From NCBI RefSeq assembly GCF_029919115.1, contig NZ_CP123990.1, positions 2,852,001-2,916,000 of the forward strand: 64,000 nt of DNA. The letters run 5' to 3'. This stretch comes from Variovorax paradoxus. GTDB taxonomy: Bacteria > Pseudomonadota > Gammaproteobacteria > Burkholderiales > Burkholderiaceae_C. Below, piece after piece: positions 55,794 to 63,929 of the stretch. The position numbers were made by a program, and so were the translations under genes. Below the pieces are notes generated by a model. That model was not told the origin of the DNA and ran no database searches. It was given only the letters and a program-made list of their open reading frames with translations. How positions within the stretch are numbered: the first letter of the stretch is position 1; each line of letters starts with the position of its first letter.

Positions 55794-57269
55794 ATGCCCG
55801 ACATGCCGAGAGATTTTCCTGAGTCGAATGAAAAAGGGGCGGAGCGCTACATGGCCAATGCGTCGATCACGAGCGTGACACCGGTTCCGGCTTCGGCCGA
55901 CGAGGCCGAATCGTGGGTTCGTGGCGAGTTGATCCGCAGCCTGATGCGGTCCGCACGCGGCTCCTACATCGTCTCGGCGGCGCTCATGCCGTTGATGGTG
56001 GGCCTGAACTGGAGCTACATACCTCACCGGGAGCTGCTCACGTGGCTTGCCTTCGGCCTTGTTGCCACGGCTTTCCGCGCGTGGGGCGCCAGGGTCTATG
56101 CGGTGCGCTACGCCGGCCGGAGCGCAGCGGCGCAGCTGCAGTTCACCGAGCGCTACGGTTTCGTGTGGAGCACCAGCGCCATCGTGTGGGGCGCGTCGAT
56201 CCTGCTGTTCTTCGAACGCACGCCGCAGGTGAACCAATTCATGAGTTGGCTCATCGTGGCCGGCGTGGGCACGTTTCCGCTCAACGGGCTGGCGCTTCAC
56301 CCGCCGCTGCTCAAGCGCTACGTCAACACGCTGTTCATCACCATGCTCGGGGCGGTGCTGATCCGTCTGGTGAGCATCAACATCGTGGAGCCGCATTTCC
56401 AGTACGGCTACCTGATGCCGATCCTGCCGATCCTGCATTGGTTCTTGCTGCTGCGCGCGGGCCGCCATATTCACGAGACGGCGCGCAACAGCCTGGAGCT
56501 GCTGTTCCACAACCATATCCTGATCAAGTCGCTCACGCAGCAGCGGCAGGCCGCGGTGGCTGCCGTGGCCATGAAGAACCGTTTTCTTGCGAGCGCGGCG
56601 CACGACATGCGGCAGCCGGTGCTGGCGCTGTCGCTCTACGCCGATTGGCTGCGCAATGAGCCCGAACTGGTGCTGGAGCTTGCGCCCAAGATCGTTCGGG
56701 CCACGCATGCGGTGAATGCGCTTTTCGATTCGATGTTCGATTTGGCTCGTATCGATTCAGGCCAGGTGCGGCTGCACATCGAGCGCGTGGACGTGTCCGA
56801 GCTGCTGCACGACCTCGAACTGCAATACCGTCCGGTTGCCGAAAGCCGCGGGCTCGATTTTCGGGTGCATGTGACGGAAGGCAGCTTTCTTACCGACCCG
56901 ATCCGCGTGCGCCGCATGATCGGCAACCTGCTTGCGAACGCCATTAAGTACACCACCGATGGCGGCGTGCTGCTCGCCTCGCGGCAGACGCGCGAAGGCA
57001 TGCGCATCGAGGTGTGGGACACCGGCATCGGCATTGCCCCCGAACACCTGCGCGACGTTTTCCTGGAGTTCTACAAGGTGGCCGACCATGCCGGCACATC
57101 CGACGGCTTCGGCCTGGGCCTGGCCATCGTCGCCCGGCTCTCCCACGTGCTTGGCCATCCCATCAGCGTGCGCTCCCGCCTGGGCAGCGGCAGCGTGTTC
57201 CGCGTTGCACTGCACGACGCCGACGAAGCCGTGGCCCAAGCCCGCGTCAGCGCCTCCGGCGGCGGCTGA
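55794..57269 (+). CDS. Membrane sensor histidine kinase
   Basis: A 491-residue kinase: an N-terminal hydrophilic region, about six membrane segments between residues 60 and 220, an H-box ASAAHDMRQPVLALSLY with His270, then the ATPase domain (N-box NLLANAIKYTTDGG, G1 DTGIGIAP, G2 GFGLGLAIV). The H-box form HDMRQP is the one seen in kinases that pair with LuxR/NarL-type regulators and hybrid kinases. Its likely partner is the NarL-type regulator convergent to it at 57542-58144. The signal is unknown. Several starts near the N-terminus are possible. Confidence 0.88.
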   Translation: MPDMPRDFPESNEKGAERYMANASITSVTPVPASADEAESWVRGELIRSLMRSARGSYIVSAALMPLMVGLNWSYIPHRELLTWLAFGLVATAFRAWGARVYAVRYAGRSAAAQLQFTERYGFVWSTSAIVWGASILLFFERTPQVNQFMSWLIVAGVGTFPLNGLALHPPLLKRYVNTLFITMLGAVLIRLVSINIVEPHFQYGYLMPILPILHWFLLLRAGRHIHETARNSLELLFHNHILIKSLTQQRQAAVAAVAMKNRFLASAAHDMRQPVLALSLYADWLRNEPELVLELAPKIVRATHAVNALFDSMFDLARIDSGQVRLHIERVDVSELLHDLELQYRPVAESRGLDFRVHVTEGSFLTDPIRVRRMIGNLLANAIKYTTDGGVLLASRQTREGMRIEVWDTGIGIAPEHLRDVFLEFYKVADHAGTSDGFGLGLAIVARLSHVLGHPISVRSRLGSGSVFRVALHDADEAVAQARVSASGGG

Positions 57270-57290
57270 CCGCCCGGCTGCAGCCATAAA

Positions 57291-57313
57291 AAAACCGCGC
57301 CCAGCGCGGTTTT
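57291..57313. terminator. Hairpin terminator after the histidine kinase gene
   Basis: AAAACCGCGC-cca-GCGCGGTTTT, a symmetric stem with A and T tracts on either side, beginning 21 bases after the kinase stop. It could stop transcription from both directions, although the T-run of four is short. Confidence 0.7.
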
Positions 57314-57351
57314 CAGCAGTAAACAAATTCGCCCTAGTCCCCTTCCAGAAA

Positions 57352-57540
57352 CACCGAGGAACCGGCTTTGCCGGGCCTCTGGTGTTGCCCCCGGTAGGGG
57401 GTTGGCGTAGCGACACGAAGTGCGCGCAGACTGGGGGGGAGCTAAGTGCCACCGAGGAACCGGCTTTACCGGGCCTCAGGTGTTGCCCCCGGTAGGGGGT
57501 TGGCGAAGCGACACGAAGTGCGCGCAGACTGGGGGCGAGG
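57352..57540. repeat. Tandem duplicate of a dispersed repeat element
   Basis: Two nearly identical copies, 57352-57449 and 57450-57540, with a period of 98 bases. Each contains caccgaggaaccggct, a CCCCC-ggta-GGGGG hairpin and cacgaagtgcgcgcagactg. Differences are few (for example gcgtagc against gcgaagc). They lie between the convergent kinase and regulator genes, ending two bases before the regulator stop. Degenerate relatives are at 7740-7790 and, more loosely, 21005-21078. Confidence 0.9.
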
Positions 57541-57541
57541 C

Positions 57542-58144
57542 TCAGTTACTCGAAATCAGCCCATTGGTCCGCGCATAGTGCAGCGCCTGCGTGCGGCTCT
57601 TCACGCCCAGGCGGCGGAACAGGCGCCACAGGTGCACCTTCACCGTGTGTTCGCTGATCTCCAGGTCGGTGGCGATGTCGCGGTTGCTCATGCCCTTGTC
57701 GAGCATGGCAATCAGCTGCGTTTGCCGCTTCGACAACTTGCTGTTGTTGGCCAGCGCGGGCTCGTCGGCTTCTTCCGAACCTGCCATCAGGAGGCCGCGC
57801 AGCACGGCAGCCAGTTCGGCCGAGCTGGCCGACTTTTCGATGTAGGTGTCTGCGCCCGCTTCAATGCACGCGTCTTCCATGTCCGCTGCCGGCGCTGCCG
57901 AGTAGACGGCAATTGGCACGTTGGGATAGACCTGCTTGACTGCGACCACACCCGAAACGCCGTTGGTGTCAGGCAGCTTCAGGTCGAGGCAGAAAAGGGT
58001 CGGCGCGCCGCGCTGCTGAACCGAGCTCGCGAGCTTGTCCAGCCGCTCGAGCTCGACGATATTTTCGGCCGGCCGCAGGCGCCGCAGCACCATCACGATG
58101 GCGTCGCGCATCAAGGGATGGTCGTCGATGACATAAATGCTCAT
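57542..58144 (-). CDS. NarL/LuxR-family response regulator
   Basis: A 200-residue regulator. The receiver domain has the Asp7/Asp8 pair (IDDHPLMRDA) and phospho-acceptor Asp54 (CLDLKLPDTNG), with a Lys near residue 105 (YIEKSAS). The LuxR-type helix-turn-helix is LSKRQTQLIAMLDKGMSNRDIATDLEISEHTVKVHLWRLF. It should be phosphorylated by the convergent kinase. The ATG complementary to 58142-58144 is chosen. Confidence 0.92.
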   Translation of the reverse strand: MSIYVIDDHPLMRDAIVMVLRRLRPAENIVELERLDKLASSVQQRGAPTLFCLDLKLPDTNGVSGVVAVKQVYPNVPIAVYSAAPAADMEDACIEAGADTYIEKSASSAELAAVLRGLLMAGSEEADEPALANNSKLSKRQTQLIAMLDKGMSNRDIATDLEISEHTVKVHLWRLFRRLGVKSRTQALHYARTNGLISSN

Positions 58145-58215
58145 GTTTTCTTCCTTTGTGATCGCCCGTCTTCTATCGTCTGTCCCCGGCGGGTGGGCCG
58201 GTGGACATTGCCGGA

Positions 58216-59547
58216 TCAACTCCCGCTGGTTGCGGTTGTTGCCTCCGCCAGTGCTTCCAGCGCCGCACTCGCGGCGCTCAATTCTTCAGTGCCGACCGGC
58301 TCGAGCTGGTCGGCGAGCGCAGCCAAGGCCGCGCCGCGCTGTTGCTGCAAGGCGGCAATCGCGCGCCCGGCCTCCTGCGGCGACGCGAAACCACGGCTTT
58401 GCAGCAGGGCCGCGCCGTTCGCATCGAGCAGTTTGAAATAGAACAGCCCGTCGCGCTCGCGGTACTGCTTGAAACTCGGCTTGGCGACCTTGGCCGCCTT
58501 GCGGGCTCCGCCCTTGTCGCGGCCCGCCGCAAGGTTGCGCAGCCCCACCGCATGGCGCAGTTCGGTCATGAAGGGGCGCGAGAGCTTGCGGGCCTTTTCG
58601 GCGCCGATGAGCAGAATGCGCTCGATCTCGGCCGGGTTGTTCATCAGTTCGTCGTAGCGGGCGCGCAGTGGCGCAACTTCGCGGTCGATGCGCTCGAACA
58701 GCATCTGCTTGGCATCGCCCCAACCGATGCCTTCGGCGTATGCCTTGCGGAGCGCCCCGGTTTCTTCGGCGCTGGCAAACGCCTGGTAGATCTGGAACAG
58801 CGCGGAGCCTTCGGTGTCCTTGGGCTCGCCGGGCGCGCGCGAGTCGGTGACGATGCTGGCAATCTGCTTTTGCAGCTGGGCGCGGGGCGCAAACAGCGGA
58901 ATGGTGTTGCCGTAGCTCTTGCTCATCTTGCGGCCGTCCAGGCCGGGCAGGGTGGCGACGGCATCGTCGATCTCGGCGTCGGGCAGCGTGAAGTGCTCGC
59001 CGTACTGGTGGTTGAAGCGCTGCGCCATGTCGCGCGCCATTTCAATGTGCTGCACCTGGTCGCGCCCCACGGGCACCTTGTGCGCGTTGAACATCAGGAT
59101 GTCGGCGCCCATCAGCACCGGGTACATGAAAAGACCGGCCGTCACGTCGGAGTCCGGGTCTTCACCCTTGGCCACGTTCTTGTCGAGCTGGGCCTTGTAG
59201 GCATGGGCGCGATTGAGCACACCCTTGCCGGTCACGCAGGTGAGGAACCAGGTCAGCTCGGTAATTTCGGCAATGTCCGACTGGCGGTAGAAGGTGACGC
59301 GCTCGGGGTCGAGCCCGCAAGCCAGCCAGCTGGCGGCAATTTCGAGCGTGGAGCGCTGGATGAGTGCCGGCTCCTGCACCTTGATGAGCGCGTGGTAGTC
59401 GGCCAGGAAGAAAAAGCTCTCCACGCCCGGCGCCACGCTTTGCCGCACCGAATGGCGGATCGAGCCGACGTAGTTGCCGAGGTGCGGCGTGCCCGACGGC
59501 GTGATGCCGGTCAGGACGCGCAGGGGAGCTGGGGATGACGAAGCCAT
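58216..59547 (-). CDS. trpS: Tryptophanyl-tRNA synthetase with C-terminal DUF1508-like extension
   Basis: A 443-residue class I synthetase. The core (residues 1-335) has the HIGH-like PSGTPHLGNYVGS and KMSKS in GLDGRKMSKSYGN, complete for tryptophan activation. Standard TrpRS is about 330-345 residues. After a basic Ala/Lys linker (336-358) comes FKQYRERDGLFYFKLLDANG and LQSRGFASPQEAGRAIAALQ, resembling the YegP/DUF1508 fold, then an Ala/Glu helix to the end. The role of the extension is unknown; tRNA or peptide contact is possible. It is the last gene of a leftward cluster from the PHP gene. Confidence 0.95.
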   Translation of the reverse strand: MASSSPAPLRVLTGITPSGTPHLGNYVGSIRHSVRQSVAPGVESFFFLADYHALIKVQEPALIQRSTLEIAASWLACGLDPERVTFYRQSDIAEITELTWFLTCVTGKGVLNRAHAYKAQLDKNVAKGEDPDSDVTAGLFMYPVLMGADILMFNAHKVPVGRDQVQHIEMARDMAQRFNHQYGEHFTLPDAEIDDAVATLPGLDGRKMSKSYGNTIPLFAPRAQLQKQIASIVTDSRAPGEPKDTEGSALFQIYQAFASAEETGALRKAYAEGIGWGDAKQMLFERIDREVAPLRARYDELMNNPAEIERILLIGAEKARKLSRPFMTELRHAVGLRNLAAGRDKGGARKAAKVAKPSFKQYRERDGLFYFKLLDANGAALLQSRGFASPQEAGRAIAALQQQRGAALAALADQLEPVGTEELSAASAALEALAEATTATSGS

Positions 59548-59563
59548 GGGACGGACTTGGAAC

Positions 59564-60235
59564 TTAGAGCAGTGATGCGGAGAGCGGAATGAGGAATATC
59601 TTGATGATCTCGGACCCCGCTGTCATCAATGGATTGAGCCAAAAGGTTCGAAGGATGCCTGTCAAGACCAACGCCATCACGATGAAGAACCCGTACGGCT
59701 CTATGCGCGCAAAAAACGTCTGCACCGGACCGTCTGGCAGCAGACCGGCAAGGATACGGCCACCGTCGAGCGGAGGGAGTGGAAAAAGATTGAAGGCCCA
59801 CATTACAAGGTTGACCAGCACGCCGCCCTGAGCCATTTGTACGAAAAAAGGCTCGGATATGTCCGTGGCACGCAGCACTACGAAAAATACCGCCCATGCC
59901 AACGCCATTACGAAGTTGGCCGTGGGCGCTGAAAGCGATACCCATATCAGATCGCGCTTTGGATTGCGTAGATTGTCCGGGTCGAACGGAATCGGTTTGG
60001 CGTAGCCGAACAGCAGGGCCCCAGAGGTAGCGAAGTAGAGAACGATAGGGATCAGCAGTGTGCCAATCGGGTCGATGTGCTTGATTGGGTTGAGCGTAAG
60101 CCGACCCATGGCGGCCGCCGTGTGATCACCAAAATGGGCCGCGACGCGGCCCCTGATCACTGCAGGCACTGTGATAGCGAACAGCACTGGCAGTGCCAGG
60201 ATCAATACGGTTTGAATCTGACGTGTTATATCCAC
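59564..60235 (-). CDS. M50 site-2-protease homologue lacking the HExxH motif
   Basis: A 223-residue membrane protein with five or six hydrophobic segments, clearly of the YwhC-type M50 family: FAITV...GRVAAHFGD, MGRLTLNPIKHIDPIGTLLIP, NPKRDLIWVSLSAP and NLFPLPPLDGGRILAG. Active relatives have HEAAHGY at the position after FAITV; here residues 24-30 read PAVIRGR, so both zinc-binding histidines and the catalytic Glu are gone. The distal LDGGR with the Asp zinc ligand (Asp157) remains. The frame is intact. Codon use is less GC-rich than its neighbours. It lies between yciO and trpS, its usual neighbourhood in betaproteobacteria. Confidence 0.85.
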   Translation of the reverse strand: MDITRQIQTVLILALPVLFAITVPAVIRGRVAAHFGDHTAAAMGRLTLNPIKHIDPIGTLLIPIVLYFATSGALLFGYAKPIPFDPDNLRNPKRDLIWVSLSAPTANFVMALAWAVFFVVLRATDISEPFFVQMAQGGVLVNLVMWAFNLFPLPPLDGGRILAGLLPDGPVQTFFARIEPYGFFIVMALVLTGILRTFWLNPLMTAGSEIIKIFLIPLSASLL

Positions 60236-60278
60236 TGGGCGATTGTGTCAGACAGAGTAGGAGCTTCGGTGCCGCTTG

Positions 60279-60914
60279 TCAGAGTCCAAGCACCGCCAGC
60301 GCGCCGCGGCCCTGCCGCACCACGACCGGATCGTCGCCCGTGCCCATGGGCGTGAGGTCGACCACCGTGGTGGGCTGCGAAGGACAGGCGCCCGCGTCGA
60401 TGACAGCGCCAATCTGTTTTTCAAAACGCTCGCGAATGGTTTGCGCGTCGTTCAGCGCTTCGGTTTCGCCGGGAGCGATCAGCGTGGTGGCCAGCAGCGG
60501 TGCGCCGTGCAGCATCAACAGCTCCAAAAGCACCTTGTGGTCGGGCACGCGCAGGCCGATGGTCTTGCGCTGCGGATGGCTCACGCGCCGCGGCACTTCC
60601 TTGGTGGCTTCGAGTAAGAAGGTGTACGGGCCCGGCGTGGCGGCTTTCAACAGGCGGTACTGCTTGTTGTCGACGCGCGCATAGTTGGCCAGTTCGCTCA
60701 GGTCGCGGCAGATCAGCGTGAGATGGTGCTTCTCGTCGACTTGGCGGATGCGGCGCAGTTGGTCGACCGCGTCCTTGTCGTCGAGATGGCAGGCCAGCGC
60801 GTAGCTCGAGTCGGTAGGCACGGCCACGATCTCGCCGCGCTGCAGCAGCGTTGCGGCTTGCTTCAGCAGGCGCTGTTGGGGGTTGTCGGGGTGAACTTCG
60901 AAGTACTGGGCCAT
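60279..60914 (-). CDS. YciO-type Sua5/YrdC family protein
   Basis: A 211-residue protein of the YrdC/Sua5 fold. GEIVAVPTDSSYALACHLDD is the opening, and RQVDEKHHLTLICRDLSELANYA, VDNKQYRLLKAATPGPYTFLLEATKEVPRR and KTIGLRVPDH identify the YciO branch more than TsaC. TsaC makes threonylcarbamoyl-AMP for t6A tRNA modification; YciO is a weak or divergent relative. E. coli also has yciO near the RNase AM gene, which lies two genes upstream here. Confidence 0.9.
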   Translation of the reverse strand: MAQYFEVHPDNPQQRLLKQAATLLQRGEIVAVPTDSSYALACHLDDKDAVDQLRRIRQVDEKHHLTLICRDLSELANYARVDNKQYRLLKAATPGPYTFLLEATKEVPRRVSHPQRKTIGLRVPDHKVLLELLMLHGAPLLATTLIAPGETEALNDAQTIRERFEKQIGAVIDAGACPSQPTTVVDLTPMGTGDDPVVVRQGRGALAVLGL

Positions 60915-60926
60915 GAAGACTCCTGA

Positions 60927-61904
60927 TTACGATTCCGCAGGCTCGATAGGCACGCGGCGTTCCCGCACGGTGAGCCAGGCGCCGGCCGCCCCGCAAACCG
61001 CAATCATCGAAATGCCGATGAGCGAAACCCGGTCGGGCACGTGCGAAAAAACAAGCCAGCCGCCCAGCATGGCAAAGGCGATCTGGGCATAAAGATAGGG
61101 CGTCAGCGTGGAAGCCGGCGCGCGCTGGTAGGCAAGGATAAGAATGAAGTGTCCCACCGTGCCCATGAAACCCATGAGGCACAGCAACGCCCACCAGTGC
61201 CACGATGGCAAGGCCGTCCACACGAACGGCAGCGCCAGCGAGGCGATCAAGGTGCCCACCCAGCCGGTATAGAAATGCATGGTGAGCGGGTTTTCCGTTC
61301 GCGCCAGCTTGCTCGTCAGCACCTGGAACCATGCATTGGTCAGCACCAGCCCGATGGGCAGCAGCACGGCCCAGCTGAATGCATCGCCGCCCGGCCGCAA
61401 GATGACCAGCGTGCCGGCAAAGCCGCCCGCCACCAGCACCCAACGCAGCGCGGAAACATGCTCCTTGAGCGTGGTTGCCGCCAGGAGCGTAATGACCAGC
61501 GGCGCGATCAGCACGATGGAAGTGAACTCTGCCAGCGGCATATAGCGCAAGCTCAGGAAGGCCAGCGTGCTCGACGCCAGCAGCAGTGCGCCGCGCAGCA
61601 GCTGGTAGCGCGGATGCTGCGTGCGCAGCAGCGCCGTGCCGTGCTTGGGCAGCAGCACCGCCGTGGTGGCCACGGCCTGGAAGGCATAGCGGAACCACAC
61701 GCCCATGAGAATCGGCACGGCGGCGGTCGAGGTCTTGGTGGCGGTGTCGAGCGTGGCAAAGCAGGCCACTGCCACCAGCACCAGCCCGATGCCCGCAAGG
61801 ATGCGTTCGGATTCGACGTCGCGCGTCTGCTGTGCGGCGGCGCGGGCGTTCGCCAGTGCGGCCGTTGCCGCGCTGTCGGTGCCGGGCCCGGGGCTCTGGC
61901 TCAC
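60927..61904 (-). CDS. DMT-superfamily (EamA) transporter
   Basis: A 325-residue protein with ten predicted helices in two EamA repeats (residues about 40-165 and 175-310), such as PILMGVWFRYAFQA and GHFILILAYQRAPASTLTPYLYAQIAFA. It probably exports a metabolite or nucleotide derivative; substrate unknown. The start is GTG 61904, overlapping the PHP gene stop (GTGA). It is inserted between genes for RNase AM and YciO. Confidence 0.88.
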   Translation of the reverse strand: MSQSPGPGTDSAATAALANARAAAQQTRDVESERILAGIGLVLVAVACFATLDTATKTSTAAVPILMGVWFRYAFQAVATTAVLLPKHGTALLRTQHPRYQLLRGALLLASSTLAFLSLRYMPLAEFTSIVLIAPLVITLLAATTLKEHVSALRWVLVAGGFAGTLVILRPGGDAFSWAVLLPIGLVLTNAWFQVLTSKLARTENPLTMHFYTGWVGTLIASLALPFVWTALPSWHWWALLCLMGFMGTVGHFILILAYQRAPASTLTPYLYAQIAFAMLGGWLVFSHVPDRVSLIGISMIAVCGAAGAWLTVRERRVPIEPAES

Positions 61905-62758
61905 TGCTGGATGCGATGGCTGAGCAGTTCCCACACCGGCGTGAGCGCGCCGGGCAACGGTGGCAGCTTGCCGAGATCGCAATGGCTTTCGTCGGGGCTG
62001 TGGAAATCGCTGCCGCGCGAGGCGGCGAAATCGAACTCGAGCGCCTTGTCGGCGTATTCGACGTATTCGGCTGTCGTGTGGCTGCCGGTGACGACCTCGA
62101 TCGCCTGCCCGCCATGCGCCTTGAACTCGAGGAACAGCGCGTATTCCTCGTTGGCGGTGAACTTGTAACGCCCCGGGTGCGCGATGACGGCCATGCCCTT
62201 GGCAGCCGTGATCCAGTGCACCGCGTCTTTCAGCGAGGCCCAGCGGTGCGGCACGTAGCCGGGCTTGCCCTCGGTCAGGTACTTGCGGAACACCTCAGGC
62301 GTGTCGCGGCAATGCCCTTGCTCGACCAGGAAGCGCGCAAAGTGCGTGCGCGAGATCAGTTCGGGGTTGCCGACGAACTTGAGCGCGCCTTCATAAGCCC
62401 CATGAATGCCGACCCTGGCCAGCCCCTCGGCCATTTCTTGTGCGCGCTTGCCGCGGCCGCCGCGGGTGTCGTAGAGGCCCTGCGTCATGGCGGCATCGTC
62501 GGGATCGAAGCCCAGGCCGACGATGTGCACCGTTTCGTTGGCAAAGGTGACCGAAATCTCGGTGCCGGTGAGATAGCGCAGGCCGTTGGCACGCGCTGCG
62601 GCAGCAGCGCGGTGCTGTCCGCCGACTTCGTCGTGGTCGGTGAGCGCCCAGAGCTCGACCCCGTTGGCAGCGGCGCGCGCCGCCAGTTCTTCGGGCGTCA
62701 GCGTGCCGTCGGAGACCACGGAATGGCAGTGCAGATCGGCATTGAGAATAGAGGACAC
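61901..62758 (-). CDS. rnm: PHP-domain RNase AM / nucleoside bisphosphatase
   Basis: A 285-residue cytosolic metal-dependent enzyme of the PHP family (YciV/TrpH). Metal ligands are visible in ADLHCHSVVSDG, ALTDHDEVGG, GTEIS, IAHPGR and SRGSDFHSPDE. The E. coli protein RNase AM is a 5'-3' exoribonuclease that trims 5' ends of rRNA precursors, and family members also hydrolyse 3',5'-bisphosphates. The start is GTG 62758. First gene of the leftward cluster ending at trpS. The ATG-less start and a coupled downstream gene are consistent with an operon. Confidence 0.9.
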   Translation of the reverse strand: MSSILNADLHCHSVVSDGTLTPEELAARAAANGVELWALTDHDEVGGQHRAAAAARANGLRYLTGTEISVTFANETVHIVGLGFDPDDAAMTQGLYDTRGGRGKRAQEMAEGLARVGIHGAYEGALKFVGNPELISRTHFARFLVEQGHCRDTPEVFRKYLTEGKPGYVPHRWASLKDAVHWITAAKGMAVIAHPGRYKFTANEEYALFLEFKAHGGQAIEVVTGSHTTAEYVEYADKALEFDFAASRGSDFHSPDESHCDLGKLPPLPGALTPVWELLSHRIQQ

Positions 62759-62855
62759 GCGATCATTCTATTGGGTCTGGAACACCGATGCGGGCGCATG
62801 GATGCTATTGTGATTGCTATTAAATAAATAGCATTACTGCATTTGCCGATGCGGC

Positions 62856-63890
62856 CTAGCGCTTCTTGCGAAATGCCGCCCACGCCGCTACGGCGGTAAA
62901 GCTCGCAACAATGGCCACGACGATCCAGAACCCGTGCTTGTGCTCGGCCAGCGGAATGCCGCCCACGTTCATTCCGAACAAGCCGGCAAGTATGTTGATC
63001 GGCAACGCGAGGACCGTGACCACCGTCAGCACGAACAGGCTGCGGTTGTTGTCTTCGTTCACATTGGCGGCAATTTCTTCTTGCAGCAGCTTGATGCGCT
63101 CCTGCAGCGCCTGCATGTCGCGCAGCACCACCGAAAACTCTTCGGTGGAGCCGCGCAGTTCTTGCGCATCGGGCTCGGCCATCCAGGCCGGCGGCCCTTG
63201 CAGCAGGCGGAAGAGGGCGGCGGGCTCGGGGGCCAGCAGCCGCTGCAGCCGCACCAGCAGCCGGCGCAGCACGCCGAGCCGCGCGCGCTTGTGGTCGAGC
63301 CGGCCAGCGAGCAACTCGTCTTCGATGCGATCGATGCGCGACGTGACGCCGCGCACAATCTTTACGAGCACGTCGGCCTGCGCGCGCAGCAGGTGCTCGA
63401 GCAGTTCGGTGCTCGAGCGCGGTGCGTCTCCGGCCTTGACCGCCGTTCGCAGCGCATCGACCGAGCGCAGCGGCTTGGCGCGCGCGGTAACCACCAGGCG
63501 CGGCCCCACGCTGATCCAGAGCGTGGAGATGTCCGAGGGCTCGAAGCTGAACTCGAAGTGCACGTCGTTGATGACGGCAATCAGCGAATCGTCAGCGCGC
63601 TCGATGCGCGTGGAGGGCAAGCCCTCGTGCAGTGCTTCGTAAAAGGTGTCGGAGAGCCGTGCGTGGCGCAGCAGCCACCGCTCGGCCTGGGCGTGGCTCA
63701 GGTTGAAGTGCAGCCACAAGAACGCCGAGTCCGACGAGGGAGGCGCGCCGTCGTCCAGCCACGCCGCAGCTTGCGCCGAATCGATCGCCCGCACAGGCTC
63801 CGGCGCAGCTGCGTCGAAAAGGTAGCCGCAGATCAGCCCGGCTTCGTCGCCGCCGTACGAGTTGGCGGCCAGGTCATGGAGTGCCGGCAA
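62856..63890 (-). CDS. CorA/ZntB-family divalent cation transporter
   Basis: A 344-residue protein with a large N-terminal cytosolic domain and long helices, then two C-terminal membrane segments (FVLTVVTVLALPINILAGLFG and HGFWIVVAIVASFTAVAAWAAF). The pore motif is GMN (FGMNVGGIP). The G-x-P ending after the first segment and FNLSHAQAERWL near residue 64 are typical of ZntB, a zinc transporter, more than of CorA (magnesium). Only a TTG at 63890 opens the frame; an in-frame stop lies 15 bases further upstream. Confidence 0.88.
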   Translation of the reverse strand: MPALHDLAANSYGGDEAGLICGYLFDAAAPEPVRAIDSAQAAAWLDDGAPPSSDSAFLWLHFNLSHAQAERWLLRHARLSDTFYEALHEGLPSTRIERADDSLIAVINDVHFEFSFEPSDISTLWISVGPRLVVTARAKPLRSVDALRTAVKAGDAPRSSTELLEHLLRAQADVLVKIVRGVTSRIDRIEDELLAGRLDHKRARLGVLRRLLVRLQRLLAPEPAALFRLLQGPPAWMAEPDAQELRGSTEEFSVVLRDMQALQERIKLLQEEIAANVNEDNNRSLFVLTVVTVLALPINILAGLFGMNVGGIPLAEHKHGFWIVVAIVASFTAVAAWAAFRKKR

Positions 63891-63929
63891 GGTGCGTGTG
63901 GATCAGGAAAGCCAAAGGGGGTTTGCCAG

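Noticed and set aside
57352..57540. Tandem repeats as a CRISPR array
   Set aside because: Only two 98-base copies with no variable spacers, and no cas genes nearby.
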